DNA of 64,000 nucleotides from the NCBI GenBank assembly GCA_902727855.1, contig CACVAS010000170.1:106688-170687 (forward strand), written 5' to 3'. How positions within the stretch are numbered: the first letter of the stretch is position 1; the number at the start of each line of letters is the position of its first letter. A program made the position numbers and the translations under genes. The notes beneath the pieces are model-generated. The model worked only from the letters and a program-made list of their open reading frames with translations, was not told the origin of the DNA and searched no databases. This document shows, in pieces, positions 53,247 to 61,253 of the stretch. This DNA is from an uncultured Sulfurovum sp. Its GTDB lineage: Bacteria > Campylobacterota > Campylobacteria > Campylobacterales > Sulfurovaceae.

Positions 53247-53876
53247 ATGAAAAAATTATCTATATACGACACTTTAAAAGAACTGAACATGTTTAGTGCT
53301 TTAGAAGAGAATGAACTTAAGTCACTTGAAAATATTTCTCATGTGTATGAGTATGATGAAGGCGCTACACTTTTTTTAGAAGGGGATGTGAGTGAGTCAC
53401 TTCTACTTCTTACCGATGGTATTGTAAGTATCTTTAAACATGACAGTAAAGGCAATGAAATAGTCATAGGCTATTTCAACCGTTATGCGTTACTTGCAGA
53501 AGCTGCAACACTTCGGCATACACCACTACCTTCAACTGCTAGGTTTCAAACTTCTGGATCTGTCATAAAGATAGACCTTGAAGCGTTTGAAAACCTTTTT
53601 ATCAAACATCCTAATATCTCTTATGAACTGATACAATCTTTATTGCAAAAAGTGGAGTTGTTACAGCAAAATATTCATTTTAACATTGCTTCAACTGCAG
53701 GAGAAAAGATACTGCATTTTTATAGACAAAACTCAACATTAAGTTTAGACTTGAAGCAATATGAGATTGCTTCTGTACTTGGTATGACAGCGGAGACATT
53801 TTCACGTAACGCATCTAAATTGGTTAAAGAGGGAAAACTTGTTAAAATATCTACAGGGTTTAGAGCATCTATATGA
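53247..53876 (+). CDS. Crp/Fnr-family regulator (NssR-like)
   Basis: 209 residues. An N-terminal cyclic-nucleotide-type beta barrel (YDEGATLFLEGDVSESLLLL, ALLAEAATLRHTPLPSTARF) and a C-terminal helix-turn-helix (DLKQYEIASVLGMTAETFSR). There is no FNR-type Cys cluster, so it is not an iron-sulfur oxygen sensor; it resembles NssR of C. jejuni, which turns on globin genes in nitrosative stress. Its neighbour, the Cgb-like globin with a TTGAC-N4-GTCAA site, is probably its target. Confidence 0.8.
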   Translation: MKKLSIYDTLKELNMFSALEENELKSLENISHVYEYDEGATLFLEGDVSESLLLLTDGIVSIFKHDSKGNEIVIGYFNRYALLAEAATLRHTPLPSTARFQTSGSVIKIDLEAFENLFIKHPNISYELIQSLLQKVELLQQNIHFNIASTAGEKILHFYRQNSTLSLDLKQYEIASVLGMTAETFSRNASKLVKEGKLVKISTGFRASI

Positions 53877-53918
53877 TGTTAATTTCATAACCCTAAAGTA
53901 TGCTATATAAATATGTGA

Positions 53919-54110
53919 TTACTCACTCCATCTTTTCATAAGTTCAAGTCCCATCTCAAAAGGTAATTCTCCAGAAAGACTTAATTGTTCTACTTTATCT
54001 TCTAGTTCATTGGTTGTTAGTGTACTATATGAAGTTGATTCAGGAACACTTGCATATGTTGATGTAACAGCAAGTAAAGCGAGGGCAATTGTTAGTGTTA
54101 TATTTTTCAT
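53919..54110 (-). CDS. Small secreted protein
   Basis: 63 residues with a clean signal peptide (NITLTIALALLAVTSTYA). The mature part of about 40 residues is helical and acidic (ELEDKVEQLSLSGELPFEMG). aaggat precedes the ATG. No family recognised. It is the only gene on the minus strand between 51.8 and 55.4 kb and has its own promoter. The 54111-54399 gap contains no other gene that I can see. Confidence 0.6.
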   Translation of the reverse strand: MKNITLTIALALLAVTSTYASVPESTSYSTLTTNELEDKVEQLSLSGELPFEMGLELMKRWSE

Positions 54111-54399
54111 GGTAAATCCTTATTTTTTATTATCAAGTAAGTTGATAGATATAGTATACTATAGAATTTATTATTAAAATTCGATTAGCTGATTAATTTT
54201 TAATCAATAAGCATTTTACATGCATTTTATTACACAAATATAACAGACATATTGTAGAGCTATGAAGCACTAAATGGTTTTAAGATACGTAAAATTTTAA
54301 AACTAAGTAAATCTAAATCATGCAACTCTAATCCATAATTAAGTATAAATAAGCAGATATTACTACTTATAGATTTTTATAGTATTTTAAGGAGAGACA

Positions 54400-55353
54400 A
54401 TGCAGTTAATTTTTATTGTAATTTTGGGAGCTATACTGGGGTTTTGGTATGGTTCGGATTCAAATGGATTTGTATTTACCTCTAATATCTGTCTTTTTGC
54501 GGGTCTTACACTTATCATGCCATCACTTTTTAAATTTGAATTTTCACATGTGAGCTTGGTATGGAAATATAAATTAGTGTTCTTCAAAGGTTTTGTTGTT
54601 AATTATATGCTTTTACCTCTTTTTGCCATAGCCATAGGTTTAATGACGGGTGATTTTGGTATCACGGCAGGGTTATTCTTGCTGGCTGTTTTTTCTGGAG
54701 GTGGTATGGTCATGCACTGGATTAAACGTTCAGGTGGCGATACCTCTTTTGGTTTTTTACTCCTTTTTATCAATCTTCTGTTTGTCTCACTCTCTTTACT
54801 CATGTTACATATCTTTGCTACATACAGTGCAGGATACTTTGATGTCGATTATCGTAGGGAGATTAGTATTAGTAATTTTGTAAGTGTGGTGATAGAACTT
54901 CTTATTATTATACCGTTGATTGCAAGTAGGGTGGTTATCTATATCAAGCCATTGGTAAACTTCATAGATAAGTACCGTAAATATATCAGTCATATCAGTA
55001 TTTTTATTATTTTATTTTATCTTTTTGGGTTACAAAGTACACAGCGTCTTGTGGATGTGTATGATTTTGAGCCTGAGTTATTTCCTATTGCATTGATTTC
55101 TGTGATATTTTTTTATATCCTTACACTGGTGGCTTCAATGTTTATTTATAATCTTGAATCACCACAAGAAAGAGCAGCATTTTGGCATAGCGTTACAAGG
55201 TACTTGACTTTGGCATTGCTTATTTCTACATTTTCTCTCAATACTTTTGGTGTATCCATTTTACTTCCTGTTATGTTTGCCTATTTGGTACAGATACCAC
55301 TTTCTGTATTTGTTGATAAAAAATACATGCAAACGGCAACTGATACCTTATAG
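54400..55353 (+). CDS. BASS-superfamily (bile acid:sodium symporter-like) permease
   Basis: 317 residues with about nine or ten membrane helices and aaggaga before the ATG. The central AGLFLLAVFSGGGMVMHW is close to the crossover motif of BASS/ACR3-type and AEC-type carriers, with a conserved Gly-rich discontinuous helix. Substrates in this superfamily include bile acids, pantoate, pyruvate and arsenite; none can be assigned. Single gene; a hairpin follows before the convergent thiD. Confidence 0.65.
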   Translation: MQLIFIVILGAILGFWYGSDSNGFVFTSNICLFAGLTLIMPSLFKFEFSHVSLVWKYKLVFFKGFVVNYMLLPLFAIAIGLMTGDFGITAGLFLLAVFSGGGMVMHWIKRSGGDTSFGFLLLFINLLFVSLSLLMLHIFATYSAGYFDVDYRREISISNFVSVVIELLIIIPLIASRVVIYIKPLVNFIDKYRKYISHISIFIILFYLFGLQSTQRLVDVYDFEPELFPIALISVIFFYILTLVASMFIYNLESPQERAAFWHSVTRYLTLALLISTFSLNTFGVSILLPVMFAYLVQIPLSVFVDKKYMQTATDTL

Positions 55354-55379
55354 TCATGTATCGTTTTAAACGATAAGGT
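55345..55379. terminator. Hairpin between convergent permease and thiD genes
   Basis: The arms tatcgttt and aaacgata (55359-55375) are perfect around one base, and an alternative outer stem accttat/ataaggt spans 55345-55379. Its position between two converging genes suits a shared terminator, but no T run is present. Confidence 0.35.
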
Positions 55380-55390
55380 AATGTTGATGG

Positions 55391-56194
55391 CTAGGCAAGT
55401 CCAAAGTGATTGACAGGACCATGTCCTTTACCTAGTATTTTATCTTTTCCTTTTTCTATTGCACTATTGAGATAGTTACAGCCTTTGAGGGTGGCTTCTT
55501 CTAAAGAGAGTCCTGAAGCAATATAGGTAGCAATACTAGACGATAAACTGCATCCTGTACCATGTGTATTGATAGTCTCTACAGATTTGTTATGTATCGT
55601 TGTACAAACTTTTGTTTCATCACTGTAAAGTATGTCGGTCATTTCATCGGTTAACTCTAAGTGTCCACCTTTAAGCAGCACAGAGGTACCATACATTTCT
55701 CCTAATTCTTTTGCAGAACTTTCCATATTTTCTAAGTTAATTTTGTGTCCTACAAGTAACTCTGCTTCAGGGATATTTGGTGTAATAAGCGTTACTTTAG
55801 GTAGAAATGATTTCATACTTTTGATGGCTTCATCGGTAATGAGCTTGTCTCCTGATGTGGCTATCATCACAGGGTCGAGTACGATATTTTTAATTTTATA
55901 CTTCTCTATGGTATTGGCAACTGCTTCTATGACTTCAGAAGAGTGAAGCATACCTATTTTGACTGCATGAAAGTCAATGTCATCAAACACTGCTTCCATC
56001 TGTTTGATGATGTGTGGTACAGGTATAGCATGAATGTCTGTAACCCCTTGGGTGTTCTGTGCCGTTGTAGCAGTTATGACAGAGGCCGCATACCCACCGT
56101 TGGCACTTATGCTTTTTATGTCTGCTTGAATACCTGCACATCCTCCAGAGTCTGACCCTGCTATGGTTAGAACAGCGTGGTATGGGGTGCTCAT
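55391..56194 (-). CDS. thiD: Hydroxymethylpyrimidine/phosphomethylpyrimidine kinase
   Basis: 267 residues from the ATG at 56194, which overlaps the tenA stop in an ATGA arrangement (aagg upstream). ThiD motifs: VLTIAGSDSGGCAGIQADIK, GYAASVITATTAQNTQGV, VLDPVMIATSGDKL and INTHGTGCSLSSSIATYI. It phosphorylates HMP twice for thiamine synthesis. Convergent with the BASS permease gene. Confidence 0.93.
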   Translation of the reverse strand: MSTPYHAVLTIAGSDSGGCAGIQADIKSISANGGYAASVITATTAQNTQGVTDIHAIPVPHIIKQMEAVFDDIDFHAVKIGMLHSSEVIEAVANTIEKYKIKNIVLDPVMIATSGDKLITDEAIKSMKSFLPKVTLITPNIPEAELLVGHKINLENMESSAKELGEMYGTSVLLKGGHLELTDEMTDILYSDETKVCTTIHNKSVETINTHGTGCSLSSSIATYIASGLSLEEATLKGCNYLNSAIEKGKDKILGKGHGPVNHFGLA

Positions 56195-56844
56195 ATTTTC
56201 CATCCTTCTTGTTGGTAAGCTGAATCCCAAAACATCCATTCAAGTTTGGAAGTTTTGATAAATGCTTCATTCATTTTAGTAAGATTTTCAGAAGATGCAG
56301 TTAATGCGTAGGTGTTGGTGATGTCTATGGCTTGTTGTACTGCAGCTGCAAATTCATCACTGGCATAAGTGTCTATCCATGATTGGTAAGCGTTTGAGAC
56401 ATTTTTGTCCTGTGTCTTTAAGATGTAGTCACCTACCTCTTTATATATAGTAAAGCAAGGAAGTACGGCTGCTATGCCTACTTCGACAGATTCATGATTG
56501 ACAATACGAGCTAGATAGCTGTTATATAGTTCACAGCTAGGTGAAGGTGTAGGGTTTTTGTATTTGTCTTCTAAAAATAATTTATGTAAGGCATCTTCAA
56601 CTTCAATGATACCTGTTGCCGACTCATAAAAAAACTGTGTCTCTTCGGGTCTGTGACACTTTGTTCCCACAGTCACGAGAGATTTTTTATATTCGCTAAG
56701 GTAGAGAGAGTCTTGATTGACATAAAAGCCAAAAATGTCTTTATCTAGTGTCGATTGCATAAGGTCTTGAACAAAGCCATGCTTGATGATAGCTTGAAAG
56801 ATATGTTCAGTCTCCTTGCGTGTTTTTTGGTACCAGTTTTCCAT
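56191..56844 (-). CDS. tenA: TenA-family aminopyrimidine aminohydrolase
   Basis: 217 residues from ATG 56844 (gggaga just upstream). TenA features: FGFYVNQDSLYLSEYKKSL, a conserved Cys in AVLPCFTIYKEVG, and the C-terminal LEWMFWDSAYQQEGW. TenA hydrolyses aminopyrimidines from degraded thiamine to HMP, a salvage route feeding ThiD, with which it is translationally coupled. No TPP riboswitch was seen in the 150 bases upstream. Confidence 0.9.
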   Translation of the reverse strand: MENWYQKTRKETEHIFQAIIKHGFVQDLMQSTLDKDIFGFYVNQDSLYLSEYKKSLVTVGTKCHRPEETQFFYESATGIIEVEDALHKLFLEDKYKNPTPSPSCELYNSYLARIVNHESVEVGIAAVLPCFTIYKEVGDYILKTQDKNVSNAYQSWIDTYASDEFAAAVQQAIDITNTYALTASSENLTKMNEAFIKTSKLEWMFWDSAYQQEGWKI

Positions 56845-57002
56845 TGTATCTCCCATGTATAAGGTTAAAATTTACTCATCATAGCAAAGATAGATAAAAA
56901 AATGTTTACGTTGTTAAAATATTATTGGTGCATTAAAGTTTAATCCAATATTAATTCATAATCGTATATAAGAATAGATACAAATTAAAAGAGAGCAAAG
57001 AG

Positions 57003-57887
57003 ATGATACGTAATATAGCAATCACAGGTGGTACACACGGTAATGAGTTGACAGGTGTCTATTTAGTGAAGAAATGGCAAAATGAACCTGATCTTTTAAA
57101 ACGTAGTAACTTTGAGACCATTACAAAACTGACCAATGAAAGAGCCATTAAAGAGGTTCGTCGTTATGTTGACCATGACCTCAATAGATCTTTTGGTTTA
57201 GCTGATTTGAGTAAGGATACTTTGGATACACATGAGGCAAAGTTAGCTAAGACATTAAACGATGAACTGGGTAAAAAAGGAAGTGATGACCCTAAAGTTG
57301 ACTTTATAGTCGACTTGCATACAACAACAGCCAACATGGGGCTTTCTATTGTTGTGAGTAATGCTAGTACTATGACATGGAGAGCCATTGCGTACCTTTG
57401 TAAAATGGAGCCGTTGTTAAAAGTCTATAGATGGCAAGGCGATGTAGAAAATAGCTTTGTAGACTCCATGGCTCCTCATGGCTTTGCTATAGAAGTAGGT
57501 GCAGTACCTCAAGGTGTTTTACGAGCAGACCTTTTTGTACAAACAGAAGCGTTAATTTACCATTTGTTAGACTATGTAGAAAAAGAGAATCATGGTGATG
57601 ACCTAGAGTTGGCTAGTACCTTGGAAATCTATGACCATGAAACTTTAGTGGATTACCCACGTAATGAAGAGGGTGACATTGTAGCCATGGTACACCAAGA
57701 GAGACAAGACAGAGACTTCACTCTCATAAAAAAGGGTGATCCATTGTTTTTAACACTGGGAAATAAGACTCTCGCCTATGAAGGTGAACCACGGTATACA
57801 CTGTTTATCAACGAAGCTGCCTATTATGAAAAAGGTTTTGCCATGACATTGGCAAAGAAGAAAACCGTAGAGATAGCAATTAAATAA
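57003..57887 (+). CDS. Aspartoacylase-like zinc carboxypeptidase
   Basis: 294 residues. Zinc site GGTHGNELTG (His, Glu), then VDLHTTTANMG with the third His, DHDLNRSF with the substrate Arg, and FAIEVGAVPQGVLRAD with the catalytic Glu. The C-terminal beta domain completes the AspA/aspartoacylase fold, which deacylates N-acyl-aspartates. The role in bacteria is unclear; it could release aspartate from N-acetylaspartate or process small acylated amino acids. The next gene is 15 bases downstream. Confidence 0.82.
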   Translation: MIRNIAITGGTHGNELTGVYLVKKWQNEPDLLKRSNFETITKLTNERAIKEVRRYVDHDLNRSFGLADLSKDTLDTHEAKLAKTLNDELGKKGSDDPKVDFIVDLHTTTANMGLSIVVSNASTMTWRAIAYLCKMEPLLKVYRWQGDVENSFVDSMAPHGFAIEVGAVPQGVLRADLFVQTEALIYHLLDYVEKENHGDDLELASTLEIYDHETLVDYPRNEEGDIVAMVHQERQDRDFTLIKKGDPLFLTLGNKTLAYEGEPRYTLFINEAAYYEKGFAMTLAKKKTVEIAIK

Positions 57888-57902
57888 TAAAAAGGAATAA
57901 TA

Positions 57903-58238
57903 ATGTATACAGTACAAATGGAAAAAGAGTGTGCTTGCTTTAGCAAAAGTGAATACACTAATAACAATACATTTGAAACGCAACAAGATGCTTATGCGTA
58001 TGCAAATGTCTTAGCAGAACTGATGAATGAGGAGTTTTGTGGTAAACACACTTTCTATAGCCAAATAGCAGAAGGCAATAATTTTGTCATTAGAGTAGCT
58101 ATTAACGCTACGTTTGTTTCTGGTTGTAGTACGGGTGTAAGTTGTGATGTTGGTTGTGAGTCTACAGATGACTGGACACTTGAAGCGACAGAAAATGTCA
58201 AGGATGAGAGCTGTGGTACTGGGTGTGGCTGTGCTTAA
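57903..58238 (+). CDS. Cys-rich small hypothetical protein
   Basis: 111 residues with aaaagga before the ATG. It has CACFSKSEY near the N-terminus and a Cys-rich C-terminus, GCSTGVSCDVGCES and then SCGTGCGCA, about ten Cys in all. This suggests metal or Fe-S binding, or a redox buffer; no signal peptide is seen. It is 15 bases after the aspartoacylase gene and probably co-transcribed. Its end overlaps the convergent nuclease-like gene by 4 bases. Confidence 0.65.
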   Translation: MYTVQMEKECACFSKSEYTNNNTFETQQDAYAYANVLAELMNEEFCGKHTFYSQIAEGNNFVIRVAINATFVSGCSTGVSCDVGCESTDDWTLEATENVKDESCGTGCGCA

Positions 58239-59227
58239 GTAAAAGTCAATTCACACACCACTTGAGCATGGTCACTTTGTAGCAAAGAACCATCTTTATT
58301 CTCTTGTAAATGATTGTCTAAAACAAGATAATTCGTTACTTGTTGGGTTAACTCTTTTGCTATAAAGATATAATCTAACACATTACCTTTACCTAAAAAA
58401 TAACTTGTCGATTTTCGTTTAGTAGCTTTAAACTCAGGGTGAGGGTTATGGACTACTTGGCTGTAGTGATGGTGTGCATCATGTAAGACTAACTCATTCA
58501 TATTTGACTCATCATGGTACCTTGGGTTGGTTAAAGCATCAATAGTAATGGAAAACTCTTTATCGTTCAAGTCACATAGTAGTACTGTAGGTTTGTCCTT
58601 AGATTTTTCTATATCAAAAAATAGTGAAGATGCTTCACATAGTCGCTGTTTTAAAGCTGTGGCATGTTTGCCGTCTAATGCTTTAAAAACAAGTTCTTTT
58701 TTATGTTTTAAAGTATCGTTTGCATGAAAGACGTACTCAAACTCATTGAGCCTGTTAGACTTTAAGTGGCAGACATAGACTAAAAGTTCTTTTTTATTTG
58801 CTAGCATGACAGTGGCTTTTATGTGTTTTCTTGAGAAACGAAAATGTTCTGTATCTTCTCGTACAACATCATGCTTTTGGACACTAGGCATATGTACTTC
58901 AACATCTTCAATCTTAGTAATGGGGTGCTTTGAAGCAATGGCAACTATAGTACTGACATATTTTTGCGGGTTATTGGTACTTAACTTTGCTACATCAACT
59001 GTTTCAAAATAGTGAAAACCTAGGTTATGTACAAGACTTTTTAAAGCATCTTGTGAAAACACCTCTTGAAACCCTATGATGTCACAATCCATTTCGAGAA
59101 TTTGATTTTTTATCCATGTGGTTTTTTCAAACCATTGTCTTTTATTGAACTTGTCTTTTTTACTATACCAAGCGTATGGAGGTTCTACAAATTGAAAAAG
59201 GTTAAAGGTTCCGACTCTTATTTTCAT
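58235..59227 (-). CDS. Endonuclease/exonuclease/phosphatase-family protein
   Basis: 330 residues from the ATG at 59227, where the conserved KIRVGTFNLFQFVEPPYAWY begins; the frame extends upstream without a good start. EEP motifs: IIGFQEVFSQDAL with the catalytic Glu, YVCHLKSNRL with His, LLCDLNDKEFSI with the Asp-Asn pair, DYIFIAKEL and SDHAQVVCEL with the final Asp-His. Substrates of the family include DNA, RNA, phosphoinositides and inorganic-phosphate esters. No signal peptide. Confidence 0.8.
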   Translation of the reverse strand: MKIRVGTFNLFQFVEPPYAWYSKKDKFNKRQWFEKTTWIKNQILEMDCDIIGFQEVFSQDALKSLVHNLGFHYFETVDVAKLSTNNPQKYVSTIVAIASKHPITKIEDVEVHMPSVQKHDVVREDTEHFRFSRKHIKATVMLANKKELLVYVCHLKSNRLNEFEYVFHANDTLKHKKELVFKALDGKHATALKQRLCEASSLFFDIEKSKDKPTVLLCDLNDKEFSITIDALTNPRYHDESNMNELVLHDAHHHYSQVVHNPHPEFKATKRKSTSYFLGKGNVLDYIFIAKELTQQVTNYLVLDNHLQENKDGSLLQSDHAQVVCELTFT

Positions 59228-59249
59228 GATGGTAGTATAGCAAAATAGT

Positions 59250-59269
59250 TTAGTGAAGATTATCACTAA
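59250..59269. promoter_or_regulatory. Inverted repeat between EEP and truncated haemoglobin genes
   Basis: TTAGTGA and TCACTAA flank a 6-base centre, 49 bases before the truncated-haemoglobin ATG and 23 bases before the divergent EEP-family start. TATAAT (59301-59306) lies downstream. It may be an operator for one or both divergent genes. Confidence 0.35.
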
Positions 59270-59317
59270 GTTATAGTACACTACAGACAAAATAAGAGAA
59301 TATAATAAAGGTGTGGC

Positions 59318-59704
59318 ATGCAAATAGCATTAGCAAATACAATTAACGATGAAAACATAGAAACACTTGTAAGAACATTCTACCCCATGGTACTCGAAGA
59401 TCCTCTGGTAGGACCATTTTTTGTAGAAAAGTTAGGTGATAACATAAGCTCTGATGTATGGGAAGAACATCTTGTACTCATAAGTCATTTTTGGGCGTTT
59501 GTGGCTTTGGGAGACGAACGCTACAACGGACACCCCATGGCACCACACTTTCACATTGAAGGGATAAGTAGAAAAGCTTTTGAACAATGGCTAAAGCTAT
59601 TTCATGAAGCCGTAGATAAAGTCTACATTCCACGTTCAGGTGAGTTTTTTAAACTTAAAAGTACAGACATTGCCTCAAACTTCATGCGTAATTTACGCAT
59701 TTAA
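59318..59704 (+). CDS. Group III truncated haemoglobin
   Basis: 128 residues. The TrHb fold is shown by LVRTFYPMVLEDPLVGPFF, VWEEHLVLISHFWAFVALGD, GHPMAPHFHI (group III signature, with distal and proximal His) and FEQWLKLFHEAVDKV. The Campylobacter homologue is Ctb, which binds oxygen and NO and is induced by nitrosative stress. Aaagg precedes the ATG. Here it stands away from the NssR-like regulator, unlike the Cgb-like globin. Confidence 0.88.
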   Translation: MQIALANTINDENIETLVRTFYPMVLEDPLVGPFFVEKLGDNISSDVWEEHLVLISHFWAFVALGDERYNGHPMAPHFHIEGISRKAFEQWLKLFHEAVDKVYIPRSGEFFKLKSTDIASNFMRNLRI

Positions 59705-59738
59705 AAAATATTTCACGTTTAAGGTCTCCAAGTTGGGT

Positions 59739-59927
59739 ATTACTTCTAAGGTAAAAGGTTACCCTTTTGAGGTAGCACTTCCTAAAGGATTGGAAATAGA
59801 GGGTGTTATACTCTCAGATCAAATTAAAAACCTGGACTATACAGCTAGAGAGATAGCCTATATATGTGATGCACCTGACGATTTGTTAGTGAATGTACAG
59901 AAGAATGTTTTGGCTTTGGTAGGGTAG
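59739..59927 (+). pseudogene. MazF C-terminal fragment
   Basis: The frame holds ITSKVKGYPFEVALPKGLEI, then GVILSDQIKNLDYTAREI and a C-terminal helix. These are the last 60 residues of MazF-type mRNA interferases; the first half, including the RNA-binding loop, is missing. The fragment begins 35 bases after the truncated haemoglobin gene without a start codon of its own. It does not belong to the MazF-like gene at 3120, which is a different subtype. Confidence 0.65.
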
Positions 59928-60055
59928 GTTGATTGTTTTAATCTAGCCTCATTATTTTGTTCTCATCGTGTCAATAAGAACGCGAAGTACAATTACGTTT
60001 AGCTCCTATGCTTCAATAGAAAGTTTAGTATCTTACTCACCCTAATGAGCTCAAG

Positions 60056-60739
60056 TTAGACAATTTCTCGTATCTTTTTAACTAAATACATTTTAAGTAC
60101 TTCATAATCCTTCATCTTCATTGATGGTTTTTCAATACCTTCTATATCAAATGGGTCTTCTTTTTTTGCTTCCATTAGTTGTAGAATGTGTTGTGATAGA
60201 TAGGTGATACGATAACGCATGATGGTATCTATAAAATCCTTAGCTGTAAACTCACACTCTCTCATCATATAGACTACATCATAAAGGTCTCTGATCTTGT
60301 TTCTGTCAAGTAGCAGGAGTGATTTGAGTTTAAAGATACTTTCTATGGAAGACATACGTAAATGCCCGAGTGTATGCTCTGAGTCATTTTTAAGTATTTC
60401 ACTCTCAATGATGTTACTTGAAGGATTGATAACAAAATCTACTTTGATACCGTTGATGATGTAACGTTTCATCACTTCATTGATGTCTCCACCTTCGTTA
60501 ATGGCTGTGTCGATGATACCTTGGTCGAAATTTAGGACTGTGACTTCTTCAAATGCCTCTAGAAAGTCAAGTTTTGGAAGTTGGTCAGAAAATGGGAAAC
60601 AAATATCAATGTCAAAACTTTCACGATGTGAGAGATGGTAGGCCAGTGCTGTACCACCAATGAGGATAGCTTTATGTTCAGAAAATAAGGGTATTTTCGA
60701 AAACTTACTAAGCAGTGTTTGTGTTTGCTTGTTAATCAT
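60056..60739 (-). CDS. AbiEii/AbiGii-type nucleotidyltransferase toxin
   Basis: 227 residues. The nucleotidyltransferase motif is ILIGGTALAYHLSHRESFDI and DICF, the GS..DxD form, with a third acid in IKVDFVINPS. Next is HLRMSSIESIFKLKSLLLLD and RDLYDVVYMM, all typical of the AbiEii family, toxins that transfer nucleotides to tRNA or other targets. Its start overlaps the partner gene by 4 bases. The pair may act in phage abortive infection or plasmid-like maintenance. Confidence 0.8.
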   Translation of the reverse strand: MINKQTQTLLSKFSKIPLFSEHKAILIGGTALAYHLSHRESFDIDICFPFSDQLPKLDFLEAFEEVTVLNFDQGIIDTAINEGGDINEVMKRYIINGIKVDFVINPSSNIIESEILKNDSEHTLGHLRMSSIESIFKLKSLLLLDRNKIRDLYDVVYMMRECEFTAKDFIDTIMRYRITYLSQHILQLMEAKKEDPFDIEGIEKPSMKMKDYEVLKMYLVKKIREIV

Positions 60740-61170
60740 GCAGAAGCCAATGATGTATGCATTTGCTCTATTACACTATGTATAAACGGGTCTGAGAGTT
60801 TATTTTTATGTTTGATAAGTGCAGCAAGTACTGTCTCTTCTCCAAAAAATGTTATGAATTTACTTATGATGACATCATTATAGCTACGTCTGAGAGTGGA
60901 GACTATGAAAATGTCGTTAGGGATAGACTTTTTAAGGTCATTGTTCCAAAAGACTGCTCTTGGTACTCCTATATCTATAAGTTGTTGAGCGTTGACTGTT
61001 TTGGAAGTGGGCATACTTGTAAGTAATACCATAACATAGGGAGGCACTTTACCTGACTTTTTCCATCCTGCAACAGTGTAGTAGGGGATTTTAGCATACT
61101 GAGAGAAAGCTCTTTTGGTCATACCTTTTTCATGTAGCATAGACTCAAATAACTGATGTTTAATTTCCAT
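60736..61170 (-). CDS. Antitoxin-like DNA-binding partner
   Basis: 144 residues. The N-terminal segment MTKRAFSQYAKIPYYTVAGW resembles a helix-turn-helix, followed by KKSGKVPPYVMVLL; the rest is helical with VPRAVFWNNDL in the middle, as in antitoxins of AbiEii operons. It should repress its own promoter through the 13-base inverted repeat just upstream. Overlaps the toxin gene by 4 bases (ATGA). Aggagt (revcomp of actcct at 61175) lies before the ATG. Confidence 0.7.
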   Translation of the reverse strand: MEIKHQLFESMLHEKGMTKRAFSQYAKIPYYTVAGWKKSGKVPPYVMVLLTSMPTSKTVNAQQLIDIGVPRAVFWNNDLKKSIPNDIFIVSTLRRSYNDVIISKFITFFGEETVLAALIKHKNKLSDPFIHSVIEQMHTSLASA

Positions 61171-61191
61171 AGGTACTCCTTTTCTTCAATA

Positions 61192-61239
61192 TAGTTGTCA
61201 TTTTAACCAATTTTTAGTTATTTGTCAAAATGACAACTA
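61192..61239. promoter_or_regulatory. 13-bp perfect inverted repeat before the toxin-antitoxin pair
   Basis: TAGTTGTCATTTT (61192-61204) and AAAATGACAACTA (61227-61239) are perfect complements separated by 22 bases. They start 22 bases upstream of the antitoxin ATG. The arrangement is that of a two-site operator for a dimeric or cooperatively binding antitoxin. Confidence 0.6.
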
Positions 61240-61253
61240 AATAGCCGGTAAGT

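Noticed and set aside
56845..57002. TPP riboswitch before tenA-thiD
   Set aside because: No CTGAGA or matching THI-box sequence is present on the minus strand in this gap.
59939..60055. tRNA or small RNA in the gap before the AbiEii-type toxin
   Set aside because: No cloverleaf or T-loop signature (GTTCRA) and no stable fold was seen; the gap looks like plain non-coding DNA.
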